Notes: generated by a model not told the origin, from the sequence alone. A stretch of 64,000 bases of DNA from Clostridiaceae bacterium (GCA_902362365.1 CABIVQ010000009.1:1-64000); one strand, 5' to 3'. Positions 1 to 8,765 are shown, counted from the first letter of the stretch. Made by a program: numbers and translations.

Positions 1-76
1 TTGGATGGATTTGTCGTTACTTCCATTTAACCAAAGAAGGTTATTTTTTTCATTATATAAATTTTGTAAAAATCAA

Positions 77-101
77 GTTGCAAATATTAACTAGATGCAA
101 C
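77..101 (-). terminator. possible terminator after metH
   Basis: A GTTGCA/TGCAAC inverted repeat with a 13-base loop lies about 30 bases past the methionine synthase stop codon. On the minus strand it is followed by a short T-rich run. The stem is only 6 bp, so this is a weak call. Confidence 0.35.
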
Positions 102-131
102 ACTAGAATTTATCCCTTATTTTTATTTTAT

Positions 132-2516
132 TTATATTTTAAATCTCATTTGAGCTATTTCTATTGCTGATTTTGCATCTTTTGAGTAGTAGTCCGCTCC
201 TATATTTTTTGCGTACTCTTCTGTAAGTACTGCTCCTCCTACAAATACCTTTGCATCAATATTATTATCTCTTAGGGCTTTTATTGTATCTTCCATACTT
301 TTTACTGTCGTTGTCATAAGTGCACTTAAACCTACAAGCTTTATATCTAGCTCCTTTGATTTTTGAATGACTTTTTCAATAGGTACATCTTTACCTAAAT
401 CTATAACTTCGTATCCATAATTCTCCAACATTATTTTAACTATATTCTTTCCTATATCATGTATATCACCTTTGACTGTTGCTACTATAATTTTTCCTTT
501 AGATATATTATTTGTATTTTCTTGTAGTAATTTTTCTTTAATTACATTTAAAGAAGCTTTAACTGTCTCTGCACATTGAATTAATTGAGGTAAAAATATT
601 TCTCCAGAGTCATATTTTTTACCAACATTGTCTAAGGATGGTATTAATATTTCATCTAATATAATATTAGCATCATTTTCCTTCAATAATTCTATTGTTT
701 TATCTCTAGCTTCTTCTTTTAATCCTCTCTCAACAACTTCTTCTAAAGTTAACTCTGTGTTGCCTTTAAGTTTTGTTGAATCTTTTGATACATTGCCATA
801 CTTATCAATATATTTAATGCATCCTTTATCTACATTATTTATTACCTTAAATGCATCTATTGCTTCTACCATACCTTCTTCATTAGGATTTATTATAGCT
901 AAATCAAGACCTGCACCTAAGGCTAAATTTAGATATGTATTATTAATATGTTTTCTACTTGGTATACCAAAAGATATATTAGATACACCAAGAATTGTTT
1001 TAACTCCTAGCTTTTCTTTAACTAATTTAATTGCCTTTATAGTTTCCATTGCCTCTAATTGTTGGGCCGAAACTGTTAATGACAAACAATCTATGAATAT
1101 ATCTTCTTTTCTTATTCCATAAGATTGAGCTCTTTTTACTATTTTTTTCGCTATTTCAAATCTTCCTTCTGCTGTTTCTGGTATTCCCTTATCATCTAAT
1201 GCTAATCCAACTAAAGCTGAACCATATTTTTTTACTATAGGTAGAATTTTTTCTAATGAATCTTCTTTACCATTAACAGAATTAACTATTGTTCTTCCAT
1301 TATAGTATCTCAATCCTTGTTCTAATGCCTCAATATTAGAGGAGTCTATTTGCAATGGAGTATCTATAATTCCTTGTATTTCTCTTATAACTTTTGGCAT
1401 TACTGTTTTTTCATCTATATCTGGTAATCCTACATTTACATTTAAAATTTCTGCACCTGCATTTATTTGTTCTAAAGCTAATTTTATTATGTAGTCAATA
1501 TTTTCATTCTTTAAAGCTTCCTTTAAAGATTTTCTTCCTGTTGGATTTAATCTTTCTCCCATTACTGTAGGCTTATCTATTTCTATGAATTTTGAAGGAG
1601 AACAAACAACACATTTGTAATCTACTTCTGTTTTGTGTAATTCTATATCTTTTATATTATCTGAAATATATTTTATAAAATTGGGATTTGTTCCACAGCA
1701 TCCACCTATTATTCTAGCACCTGAATTTATGAATTCTACTACTCCGCTATAGAATTCTTTTTCATCTATATCATAATAAGCTTGTTCATCTATAATATTA
1801 GGTAATCCTGCATTAGCTTGAACTATTACAGGTATTGTTGCCATCTTAGTTATCTTTTTTACTATCGGCAAAAGCTGCTTTGGTCCTAGTGAACAATTTA
1901 CTCCTATAGCATCTACTCCTAGACCTCCTATAGTTGCTACCATGCTTTCCGGAGTACATCCAGTAAAACTTCTTCCATCTTCATCAAAGGTCATTGTACA
2001 AAATACAGGCAAATTAGTATTTTCTTTTACTGCTAGCACCGCTGCCTTTGCTTCATAAAGGTCCATCATTGTCTCTATTATAATAATATTTGCACCAGAT
2101 TTTTCTCCTTGAACTGCCTGTCTTTTAAATATTTCATAAGCTCTATCAAAGCTTAAAGTTCCCATAGGTTCTAGCATCTCACCTATAGGACCTATATCTA
2201 AAGCTATATATCTAGGCTTAGATTTATCAACGTTGTCAATTGCTTTCTTTGCAACAGAAATAGCGTTATCTACTATCTCCTCTACTGTATATCCTAATTT
2301 ATCTAATTTTAATTCATTTGCTCCAAATGTATTTGTTGTTACTACATTTGCCCCTGCTTCTAAGTACGCTTTATGAATATTTATAAGTATATCAGGGTTA
2401 TTAAATCCAAATATTTCTGGATTTTCACCCATTTGTAATCCATTCTTTTGAAGCATTGTACCCATTGCACCATCAAATATTAATATATTATCTTTTATAT
2501 ATTCTTTAATTTCCAC
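132..2516 (-). CDS. metH: cobalamin-dependent methionine synthase, lacking the reactivation domain
   Basis: This cytosolic enzyme moves a methyl group from methyltetrahydrofolate through cobalamin to homocysteine. The 794-residue protein has three parts in order. First is a homocysteine methyltransferase domain (about 1-285) with zinc ligands C208 and GGCCG (C273, C274). Next is a pterin-binding domain with GERLNPTGR at 320-328. Last is a B12 cap and binding domain with the DxHxxG motif at 684-689. Classical MetH is about 1200 residues; the C-terminal AdoMet-binding reactivation domain is absent here and is encoded by the gene just upstream, which overlaps this one by 11 bases. The start is GTG, preceded by AAGGGG. 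The operon reads luxS, reactivation protein, metH. The family call is firm. Confidence 0.93.
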   Translation of the reverse strand: MEIKEYIKDNILIFDGAMGTMLQKNGLQMGENPEIFGFNNPDILINIHKAYLEAGANVVTTNTFGANELKLDKLGYTVEEIVDNAISVAKKAIDNVDKSKPRYIALDIGPIGEMLEPMGTLSFDRAYEIFKRQAVQGEKSGANIIIIETMMDLYEAKAAVLAVKENTNLPVFCTMTFDEDGRSFTGCTPESMVATIGGLGVDAIGVNCSLGPKQLLPIVKKITKMATIPVIVQANAGLPNIIDEQAYYDIDEKEFYSGVVEFINSGARIIGGCCGTNPNFIKYISDNIKDIELHKTEVDYKCVVCSPSKFIEIDKPTVMGERLNPTGRKSLKEALKNENIDYIIKLALEQINAGAEILNVNVGLPDIDEKTVMPKVIREIQGIIDTPLQIDSSNIEALEQGLRYYNGRTIVNSVNGKEDSLEKILPIVKKYGSALVGLALDDKGIPETAEGRFEIAKKIVKRAQSYGIRKEDIFIDCLSLTVSAQQLEAMETIKAIKLVKEKLGVKTILGVSNISFGIPSRKHINNTYLNLALGAGLDLAIINPNEEGMVEAIDAFKVINNVDKGCIKYIDKYGNVSKDSTKLKGNTELTLEEVVERGLKEEARDKTIELLKENDANIILDEILIPSLDNVGKKYDSGEIFLPQLIQCAETVKASLNVIKEKLLQENTNNISKGKIIVATVKGDIHDIGKNIVKIMLENYGYEVIDLGKDVPIEKVIQKSKELDIKLVGLSALMTTTVKSMEDTIKALRDNNIDAKVFVGGAVLTEEYAKNIGADYYSKDAKSAIEIAQMRFKI

Positions 2517-3201
2517 AACTATTAACCCCTTTTTTGAATTTACATTTACTTTTATTTTTACAAGTTGAACATGATGTCTTATCTTGTTCTACCTTTTTAT
2601 CAGTTATTCCTATTATAGCAATAACTGATTTTCTAGGTATCATAATTCCGCTATTAGTAATAGTCAGCCCTATTTCTTTTTGTCCATTTAAAATAGTTAA
2701 TATTTCTGTATTTTTTTCGATTGATAAATCTCCATATCCAGGGCTATATCTAAATGTCAAATATTGTCCATTTTTCAATATATTATTTTCTATTTCATTT
2801 TGAACTCTATCACAAACTTCTTCTATTGCGGTTGTTGCACATGAATCTATTATTATTCCTTTAGTTAATTCTGTACAAGAGTATTTCTTTATATCTTTTT
2901 CTATGTTTATTCCCAAAGTGGCTGCCATTAAAATACACTCATTACAATCTTTCAATATCTCATATAAATCGTTACTCTCTAATATTAAATTAGTTCCCTC
3001 TAGCTCTATTATCCCTTTATATTTTTGTTTAATAGAATAAACCCTAAAAGTATACCTAGGGTTTATTCTATCTTTAGTTATATTTCTACATTCTTCTATG
3101 ATTTCTATGAGATTATTATCTATATCTTGACCTTTGTATTCTAAATATCTTAAAACTTCTTCTCTATCAATACTTATACTATCTACAAAATCTTTTATCA
3201 T
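2506..3201 (-). CDS. stand-alone methionine synthase reactivation-domain protein
   Basis: The 231-residue protein resembles the AdoMet-binding activation domain that forms the C-terminus of long MetH proteins. A YSPGYGDLSIEKN-type stretch near residue 155 matches the conserved AdoMet-binding segment (RxxxGYxxCP-like in long MetH). By family knowledge it would reductively re-methylate cob(II)alamin that has fallen out of the catalytic cycle. The C-terminus carries a short Cys-rich tail (CSTCKNKSKCKF), a possible metal or redox site. It sits between luxS (gap of 2 bases from the stop region) and metH (11-base overlap), which strongly supports co-expression with the truncated MetH. The ATG is preceded by GGAG. 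Function is inferred from domain and context. Confidence 0.82.
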   Translation of the reverse strand: MIKDFVDSISIDREEVLRYLEYKGQDIDNNLIEIIEECRNITKDRINPRYTFRVYSIKQKYKGIIELEGTNLILESNDLYEILKDCNECILMAATLGINIEKDIKKYSCTELTKGIIIDSCATTAIEEVCDRVQNEIENNILKNGQYLTFRYSPGYGDLSIEKNTEILTILNGQKEIGLTITNSGIMIPRKSVIAIIGITDKKVEQDKTSCSTCKNKSKCKFKKGVNSCGN

Positions 3202-3203
3202 AA

Positions 3204-3659
3204 TTATTCTCCATATATATTTAGAGAGAATCCTTTTTCTAAAACATCTTTAGTATATTCTTTTGCTCCGAATAAGGATAAATCTTTATAGTTCCCACAT
3301 TCAATAGCTGTAGCTGCCGGTATTTCAGTTGCTTCTAGTATCATTTTTAAAGCTTTTTCTAGACCTACCTTAATAATTGATGCATCTACATCCCCCCATA
3401 ATATAAGATAGAAGCCTGTTCTACATCCCATTGGAGATAAATCTATTATATTGTCTAATGTTTCTCTTAAATAAGTAGCTAGCAAATGTTCTAACCCATG
3501 CATAGCTGCCGTTCCAAATGCTTCTGAATTAGGTTGTAAGAATCTTAAATCAAACTTACTTACCTTATCCCCTTTAGCTCCATCTAATACACAGCATTTT
3601 CTTATGTAAGGAGCTCTTACTTTTGTATGGTCTAATTTAAAACTTTCTACTTTTTGCAT
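3204..3659 (-). CDS. luxS: S-ribosylhomocysteine lyase
   Basis: LuxS cleaves S-ribosylhomocysteine to homocysteine and the autoinducer-2 precursor DPD. With the start chosen here the protein is 151 residues, the usual LuxS length. The metal site HGLEH (H54, H58) and C121 in ECGNYKD are present, as is the catalytic cysteine C79 in MGCRTGF. An in-frame ATG 8 codons upstream was rejected because AGGAGG lies 8 bases before the chosen ATG. It is first in an operon with the MetH reactivation protein and metH, so the homocysteine it makes can be re-methylated by its neighbours. No mtnN/pfs gene is in the window. Confidence 0.95.
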   Translation of the reverse strand: MQKVESFKLDHTKVRAPYIRKCCVLDGAKGDKVSKFDLRFLQPNSEAFGTAAMHGLEHLLATYLRETLDNIIDLSPMGCRTGFYLILWGDVDASIIKVGLEKALKMILEATEIPAATAIECGNYKDLSLFGAKEYTKDVLEKGFSLNIYGE

Positions 3660-3703
3660 CTCTATTTCCTCCTCTATTCTCAACTTTTTATTTCCACGGC
3701 AAT

Positions 3704-3709
3704 ATTATA
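3704..3709 (-). promoter_or_regulatory. candidate -10 box of the luxS-metH operon
   Basis: TATAAT on the minus strand lies about 45 bases upstream of the luxS ATG. No good TTGACA partner is seen 17 bases further upstream, so only the -10 element is supported. There is no room for a SAM riboswitch between this and the upstream terminator. Confidence 0.4.
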
Positions 3710-3741
3710 CACCATTTTTATATTAACTACTTTTGTATGTA

Positions 3742-3771
3742 AAAACGCCTAAAGAAATTCCTTAGACGTTC
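3742..3771 (-). terminator. terminator after the vanS-like gene
   Basis: The inverted repeat AACGTCTAAGG/CTTTAGGCGTT is followed on the minus strand by TTTT. It lies 75 bases past the histidine kinase stop and just upstream of the luxS promoter. Confidence 0.75.
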
Positions 3772-3846
3772 TAATTTTATCCTTACAAGAATTATATATG
3801 AAATGGTATTTTTTGTAAATATTCAGAATTTACATTCATTTCAATT

Positions 3847-4986
3847 TTATTCAGCTAAAGGAAGCTTTACTTCAAATATAGTATTTTCGTCATTACTAGT
3901 TACACTTATTTCTCCACTATGAAGCTCTATAATATTTTTAGTTATAGCAAGACCTAGACCAGAACCTCCACTATTTTTATTTCTAGATTTTTCAACTCTA
4001 TAAAATCTATCAAATAGATATGGAATATCCAATTGTGATATCGCTTCTCCATAATTTACAATTTGTACTATGGCCTGATCATCTTCTTTTTTAGTTATAA
4101 CATCTATATACTTACCATCTTTTCCATATTTCATAGCATTATTTATAAGATTTTCAAAAGCCCTGACCATCTTATGTGTATCTATATTTACAATCAATTT
4201 ATCTTCAGAGAATCTAACTCTTCCTTCTATACCTTCACTTTTAAATTGATAACTATAATGTTCCATTATTTGACTCAATAACTCTATTAAGTTTATATTA
4301 TTCATTTCCAAATTAACAGTGTTATTTTGCATTTTGGTAAGCTCAAATAAATCATTGATAAGCAGGTTTAAATTTTTGCTTTTTTCATAAGCTATATTTA
4401 TATAATATCTTAGTTCAACCTCATCCTTATATTTATCATTCTCTATAAGTCCTAAATATCCTATTATAGATGTTAATGGTGTTCTTAGGTCATGAGATAC
4501 ATTTGTTATCAAGTCCGTTTTAGTTTGTTGAGCTTTTCTTTCTTCTATAGTTATATTTCTAAGCTGACTAACTATGCTATTTATGTTACCTGCTAATTCT
4601 CCTATTTCGTCCTTAGATTCTATTTCTATTATTTGATTTAACTCTCCCTTAGACATAGCATCTACTTTTTTAGTTATATATACTAAATCTCGATTCTTTT
4701 TGTATACAAATAATGTGTATATAAATATAACAGTGATTCCCCAGAAAAATAAGTATATGTAATCTCCAAAGGTATTATTTTTAATATACATAAAGAACAT
4801 TATTATTTTTACAGTAAGATTTCGTGTATATAAATTATTAAGGTAGTAATTATATGCCCATGTATATGTAATAAACATTATAGCACTACTAATAAAAATA
4901 CTTAAAATAAAATACAATATAGGCCTAAACATATTTGAAAATATTTCTTTTTTATAATCTTTTCTATCTTTCAATTTTATATCCAA
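3847..4986 (-). CDS. VanS-like sensor histidine kinase
   Basis: This 379-residue membrane sensor has TM helices near residues 21-43 and 75-95 with a short extracellular loop, and a HAMP region about 95-145. The phosphoacceptor H165 is in SHDLRTPLTS, followed by an ATPase domain with NAMKYG (N-box) and GGSGLGLAI (G-box). It overlaps the response regulator gene by 23 bases. The start is unclear: the annotated TTG directly abuts a GGGGAG motif, and an in-frame TTG four codons later has about 12 bases of spacing; neither is ideal. The two-TM topology and the vanY-type neighbour suggest it senses cell-wall stress, as VanS does. The signal itself is not shown by sequence. Confidence 0.85.
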   Translation of the reverse strand: MDIKLKDRKDYKKEIFSNMFRPILYFILSIFISSAIMFITYTWAYNYYLNNLYTRNLTVKIIMFFMYIKNNTFGDYIYLFFWGITVIFIYTLFVYKKNRDLVYITKKVDAMSKGELNQIIEIESKDEIGELAGNINSIVSQLRNITIEERKAQQTKTDLITNVSHDLRTPLTSIIGYLGLIENDKYKDEVELRYYINIAYEKSKNLNLLINDLFELTKMQNNTVNLEMNNINLIELLSQIMEHYSYQFKSEGIEGRVRFSEDKLIVNIDTHKMVRAFENLINNAMKYGKDGKYIDVITKKEDDQAIVQIVNYGEAISQLDIPYLFDRFYRVEKSRNKNSGGSGLGLAITKNIIELHSGEISVTSNDENTIFEVKLPLAE

Positions 4987-5656
4987 CTCCCCATATAGTA
5001 TGTATTATCTTTTCTCCATCAAGTTTTTTCTCTATTTTCTCTCTTATTCTACTCATATGTACCATTACAGTGTTATTTGATTGATAGTATCGTTCCTTCC
5101 ATACTTTTTCAAATATCTCTTCTGTACTAAATACACGGCCTCTATTATTTGCTAAAAGATATAGAATTTCAAACTCTCTTGAAGTAAAACTTATCTCTTC
5201 TTCATCAATACATACTCTATGCTTGTATTTATCAATAGTTAGTGCTCCTATTTTTATTACTTGATTATCATTAGATTGATTAAAATAATATGCTCTTCTT
5301 AACAAGGCTTTCACTCTAACTACTAATTCTAGTGAATTGAATGGTTTTGTCATATAATCATCTGCACCTGTCATTATTCCTTGTATTTTATCCATATCTT
5401 CAGATTTTGCACTAAGCATAAGTATAGGTACATTTTTACTTTCTCTTATACGCTTACATACTTCTAGACCATCCATATTGGGCATCATTACGTCTAATAC
5501 CAATAAGTCTATTTCTTCATTATTAAATATATCTAAAGCCTCTTTTCCATCCGATGCTTTTATGACATTATACCCTTCATTTTGTAAGTAAATTTCTAGT
5601 AATTCTCTTATTTCTTTTTCATCGTCTACAATAAGGATTTTATTTTTCAACTTCAT
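4964..5656 (-). CDS. VanR-like OmpR-family response regulator
   Basis: The 230-residue protein has an N-terminal receiver domain with acidic pocket DDE (11-13), phosphoacceptor D55 in LVLDVMMPN and K104 in MTKPF. A C-terminal winged helix of the OmpR/PhoB type follows (SFTSREFEIL, then VHMSRIREKIE). It pairs with the overlapping kinase gene downstream. The vanY-type carboxypeptidase gene upstream is a likely target; a CTTAAG direct repeat ahead of that gene is a candidate binding site. Resemblance to VanR is by overall pattern and context; other OmpR-type regulators are possible. Confidence 0.87.
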   Translation of the reverse strand: MKLKNKILIVDDEKEIRELLEIYLQNEGYNVIKASDGKEALDIFNNEEIDLLVLDVMMPNMDGLEVCKRIRESKNVPILMLSAKSEDMDKIQGIMTGADDYMTKPFNSLELVVRVKALLRRAYYFNQSNDNQVIKIGALTIDKYKHRVCIDEEEISFTSREFEILYLLANNRGRVFSTEEIFEKVWKERYYQSNNTVMVHMSRIREKIEKKLDGEKIIHTIWGVGYKIER

Positions 5657-5701
5657 TCTCCTTTTCTCATACTTAAGCTATTTTTATTTATATAACTAAA
5701 T

Positions 5702-5733
5702 AGTATTATACACATAGCTTCATAATACTAGAC
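5702..5733 (-). terminator. inverted repeat between vanY and vanR
   Basis: The repeat AGTATTAT/ATAATACT with a 14-base loop lies about 55 bases after the vanY-like stop. It has no clear T run, so it may be a weak terminator or an mRNA-stabilising hairpin separating vanY from the regulator genes. Confidence 0.35.
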
Positions 5734-5785
5734 TATTCCATTTTTCTCTATACAAATAATATAATTTTAAAAATTAATCATATTA

Positions 5786-6436
5786 CTAATTTTTATTTTC
5801 ATCCACGTATTCTTCTAAAGTTAAATTATTTTCATAAATATACTTTGCTATATCTTCACCCACATATCTTATATGCCATGGTTCAAATTTTTTTCCAGTT
5901 ATATCTTCTTTGCCTTTTGGATACCTTAATATAAATCCAAATTTATGAGCATTTTCTTTTAACCACTTTGCTTCTTTCGTAACCTCCACAAACCATCTAT
6001 CCTCGTTAGTTAAATCTATACATAATCCAGTTTGATGTTCACTAGTTCCAGGTTTTGCAACATATTCGTTAGCTTTTTTTAATCCTTGGGACTTTACTCT
6101 ATTATAATAAATTTCTTTTTGACTTTTATAAGATCTATATCCTGATGTACCTAAGTAATTTATTCCTTCTGAACTTGCCATTTTAACTAGTTTTTCTAAT
6201 TGAAGCGCTACATTTTCTTCAAGTTGTTCTTCTTCTTCACTTATACTATCTATAAATGGTATATTTACTTTAACTAAATTTTTTGGAACATAGTTTTTAT
6301 CCAATTTATTATAATTGTTCACAACTACTAAATTTGCTATAATATTTGAGTTATTCAATGTTTCTCCATTAAAATTTGTACTAAAAATTAAAATAATGGA
6401 TGAAATAATAATAACTACTTTTATAAATTTTTTCAT
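5786..6436 (-). CDS. VanY-family D-alanyl-D-alanine carboxypeptidase
   Basis: This 216-residue protein has an N-terminal hydrophobic segment (about 5-20, signal peptide or anchor) and a VanY (peptidase M15B) domain. The zinc ligands are visible: H134 and D141 in SEHQTGLCIDL, and H188 in EPWHIR with catalytic E185. The family trims the terminal D-Ala from peptidoglycan pentapeptides outside the membrane. It lies directly upstream of a VanR/VanS-like pair on the same strand. No vanH, vanA/G or vanX gene is nearby, so this is not a full glycopeptide-resistance cluster; a cell-wall homeostasis role is more likely. The start ATG has AAAGGAG about 12 bases upstream and AGAGG closer in. Confidence 0.88.
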   Translation of the reverse strand: MKKFIKVVIIISSIILIFSTNFNGETLNNSNIIANLVVVNNYNKLDKNYVPKNLVKVNIPFIDSISEEEEQLEENVALQLEKLVKMASSEGINYLGTSGYRSYKSQKEIYYNRVKSQGLKKANEYVAKPGTSEHQTGLCIDLTNEDRWFVEVTKEAKWLKENAHKFGFILRYPKGKEDITGKKFEPWHIRYVGEDIAKYIYENNLTLEEYVDENKN

Positions 6437-6507
6437 ATCCTCTATAACTCCTTTAAATTTTATAGTTTCATTTTAGGAGATAGAGTTTAAGTACTTTTTA
6501 AATAAAC

Positions 6508-6523
6508 CTTAAGAATTCTTAAG
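6508..6523. promoter_or_regulatory. perfect palindrome between vanY and ttcA, candidate operator
   Basis: CTTAAGAATTCTTAAG is a 16-bp perfect palindrome that can also be read as two CTTAAG direct repeats 10 bp apart, the spacing used by OmpR-family regulators. It lies 72 bases upstream of the vanY-like ATG and 35 bases upstream of ttcA. A single CTTAAG also occurs just upstream of the vanR-like gene (near 5680). Regulation by the neighbouring response regulator is an inference. Confidence 0.35.
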
Positions 6524-6557
6524 TTTTTAATTTACATTTATACGGAGGAAATTATTT

Positions 6558-7277
6558 ATGCAAAAATTACTTAGTAAAGCACGTCAAGCAATAAATGACT
6601 TTGATATGATACAAGAAAACGATAAAATAGCAGTTGGTCTATCTGGTGGAAAAGATAGTCTTACATTACTTCACATCTTAAAAAACTATCAAAGATTTTC
6701 ACCACAAAAATTTGAACTCATTGCAATTACCCTAAATCCAGGAGGAGTAGATAATTCTCCACTTCATAAACTATGCAAAGATTTAGAAATACCATTTTAT
6801 GAAGTTCAAACAGATATCAAAGAAATTGTTTTTGATATAAGAAAGGAAAAAAATCCATGTTCTTTATGTGCAAACTTAAGACGTGGTGCATTAAATGATA
6901 ATGCAAAAAAATTAGGGTGTAACAAAGTGGCTCTTGGACATCACAAAGATGATGCTATAGAAACATTTTTAATGTCTATGTTATACGAGGGAAGAATAAA
7001 TTGCTTCTCTCCAAAAACTCATATGGATAGACAAGATTTAACTATTATAAGACCAATGATTTATATTGATGAATATATGACTAAAAAAGCAGCTAGAGAT
7101 TTTAACTATCCTATTATAAAAAATCCATGTCCTGCTGATGGTAAAACAAACAGACAAGATATAAAAGAACTTGTCGCAAAATTAAATAAAGAAATCCCAG
7201 GCTCTAAGAAAAATATTTTTGGTGCTTTAAATAACTCAGATAGATTATTCATTTGGGATAAAGAAAAAATAAAATAA
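6558..7277 (+). CDS. TtcA/TtuA-family tRNA thiolation PP-loop protein
   Basis: The 239-residue cytosolic protein has the PP-loop ATP-pyrophosphatase motif SGGKDS at 29-34. A CSLC pair (C101, C104) plus a later cysteine in NPCPADG (near 192) form the cysteine set that binds an Fe-S cluster in TtcA-like enzymes. The family adenylates a tRNA base and replaces oxygen with sulfur (2-thiocytidine 32 in TtcA). The start has CGGAGGAAA upstream. It is monocistronic and divergent from the vanY-like gene. The exact target base is not decided by the sequence. Confidence 0.85.
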   Translation: MQKLLSKARQAINDFDMIQENDKIAVGLSGGKDSLTLLHILKNYQRFSPQKFELIAITLNPGGVDNSPLHKLCKDLEIPFYEVQTDIKEIVFDIRKEKNPCSLCANLRRGALNDNAKKLGCNKVALGHHKDDAIETFLMSMLYEGRINCFSPKTHMDRQDLTIIRPMIYIDEYMTKKAARDFNYPIIKNPCPADGKTNRQDIKELVAKLNKEIPGSKKNIFGALNNSDRLFIWDKEKIK

Positions 7278-7289
7278 TTCTGGTTAAAT

Positions 7290-7311
7290 AGGCGAGTAAA
7301 TTTACTCGCCT
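7290..7311. terminator. bidirectional hairpin between ttcA and the DUF488 remnant
   Basis: A perfect 11-bp inverted repeat, AGGCGAGTAAA/TTTACTCGCCT with no loop bases, lies 13 bases past the ttcA stop. It contains the stop codon of the ancestral DUF488 frame on the other strand. There are no strong T tracts, so its efficiency as a terminator is uncertain. Confidence 0.5.
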
Positions 7312-7837
7312 AAATGTTCTATTCTATAACCAATTTCTCTATTTGCCATTTTATATGCTTCATTTATCATCTCTTCCTTAGAAATTGAATTTCCCATTAA
7401 GTTATCAATAGTTATTTGATGTCTATTTTCATAATACTTATCTAAGATCTTTTCTTCTATATACTTCTATGGCATCTTATCGGGTCTTGCATAGCACCTA
7501 AAAGAGCTATCCTAAAACCTTTTTTACATCCGTTCTCTAATCTCTTTACTCCATTTTTAAAATCTTCTTCTTGTATTACTTTTTCAAAATCGGAGTATCC
7601 TTCTTTATTATAAGAAATTTTATTTTCTCTCTTAGCAGCAAATTCTTTAGCCATATAAATATATACAAAACCAGCTTTAATTAAAGTATTCTTTATTGTT
7701 TCTTTGTTATATTGAATGTTGTACTTGGAATAAGGAGTCCCCCTAACATCTACAACGCAGTTTATATTATAAAATTTGAGCATATCAATAAGTTTCTCTA
7801 CTGGATAATTAGAATGACCTATTGTAAATATATTCAT
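7302..7837 (-). pseudogene. DUF488 family protein, broken by a small internal deletion
   Basis: The 5' part encodes an intact DUF488 N-terminus (TIGHSN at 5-10, VVDVRGTPYS near 28-37) and runs to DPIRCHRSI, then hits TAG at 7457. In another frame just downstream the sequence encodes EEKILDKYYENRHQITI and then EEMINEAYKMANREIGYRI, the normal C-terminal tail of the family, ending at 7302. The roughly 25 residues normally lying between CHRSI and the tail are missing, so a deletion both removed sequence and shifted the frame. The start has AAGGAG. DUF488 function is unknown. A sequencing error alone would not explain the missing residues. Confidence 0.75.
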
Positions 7838-7953
7838 AATAACTTCTCCTTGTCTATATTCAGTTTATTTTATTATACTTTGTTATTATGCCTTGTATCA
7901 TATATTTTTAAGTTTTTTATTGCGTAAAATCCAAATAAATTTTATTTTAATAT

Positions 7954-7997
7954 AAAAAATATCTTATAGTTTCATATGAAACTATAAGATATTTTTT
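7954..7997 (-). terminator. terminator overlapping the 3' end of the HAD gene
   Basis: A 44-base perfect inverted repeat (AAAAAATATCTTATAGTTTC mirrored) includes the last codons and stop of the HAD phosphatase gene. On the minus strand it ends in a T run, so it reads as a strong intrinsic terminator. The A/T symmetry makes it usable from both sides. Confidence 0.75.
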
Positions 7998-8629
7998 AAT
8001 TCTTCCACGTTTTCAATTATATAATTTGGGTTAGCTTCTTTCAACTCTTCTAAAGAACCATATCCATATAAAACACCTATTGAATCTACTCCTATTTTTT
8101 GTGCTCCAAGTACATCATACTTTCTATCACCTATCATTATAACATCATCCATAGAAGATATATTGCAAGTTTCTAAAACATGGTCTATTACTTCATTTTT
8201 TTCACTTCTACTTCCATCTAAATTACTACCGCCTACATATTTAAAATATTGATCTATTTCAAAATGTTTTAATATTCTTTCTGCAAATACAGTTGGTTTA
8301 GAAGTTGCAAGTAATAAGACTTTACCCGATTCATATAAATATTCTAATATCTCTTTTACATTTGGGAATATCTTATTTTCGAATATTCCTGTTTCAGCAA
8401 AGTATTCTCTAAACTTTGTAACAGCTTCCTCAACTTTTTCATCATCGAAATTATAATCATCTCTAAAAGAATCGTATAAAGGAGGTCCTATAAATTTTTC
8501 TAAGTTAACTAGCTCTTCATCAATACCAAAATGTTTTAAAGCATATTGGAAAGATTTCGTTATTCCTTCTTTTGGGTCTGTAAGTGTTCCATCTAGATCA
8601 AATAAAATATATTTATAGTCTTTTCTCAT
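7982..8629 (-). CDS. HAD-superfamily phosphatase, phosphoglycolate phosphatase type
   Basis: The 215-residue cytosolic protein carries HAD motif I FDLDGTLTD (nucleophile D11, acid D13), motif II LLATSKP near residue 108, and motif IV GDRKYDVLGA near 168. The helical cap lies between motifs I and II (C1 type). This layout fits the Gph/PpaX/YjjG-like group that dephosphorylates small metabolites such as 2-phosphoglycolate or nucleotides; substrate cannot be set from sequence. The gene is single, with its own terminator overlapping the stop codon. The start ATG is preceded by GGGAG. Confidence 0.85.
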   Translation of the reverse strand: MRKDYKYILFDLDGTLTDPKEGITKSFQYALKHFGIDEELVNLEKFIGPPLYDSFRDDYNFDDEKVEEAVTKFREYFAETGIFENKIFPNVKEILEYLYESGKVLLLATSKPTVFAERILKHFEIDQYFKYVGGSNLDGSRSEKNEVIDHVLETCNISSMDDVIMIGDRKYDVLGAQKIGVDSIGVLYGYGSLEELKEANPNYIIENVEELKNIL

Positions 8630-8697
8630 AATTATCTCCCACTTTTTTTATTTAATTTTACCACAAATTTGATAAGTTTTATAAAACTCATATAAAA

Positions 8698-8765
8698 AAG
8701 GACATATATCAAGATAAACTTACTTAATAAATTATTACCAAGTAATCTATTTGACAAATGTCCTT
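8698..8765 (-). terminator. long hairpin terminator after the ferredoxin gene
   Basis: On the minus strand AAGGACA pairs with TGTCCTT, and inner arms TCAAATAGATTACTT and AAGTAAGTTTATCTTGA pair as well. The structure is followed by TTTT. It starts just past the ferredoxin stop codon. Confidence 0.7.

Noticed and set aside
628..1122. Plus-strand open frame opposite metH
   Set aside because: It is antisense to a clear MetH coding region, has no ribosome site and its product looks like a low-complexity antisense translation.
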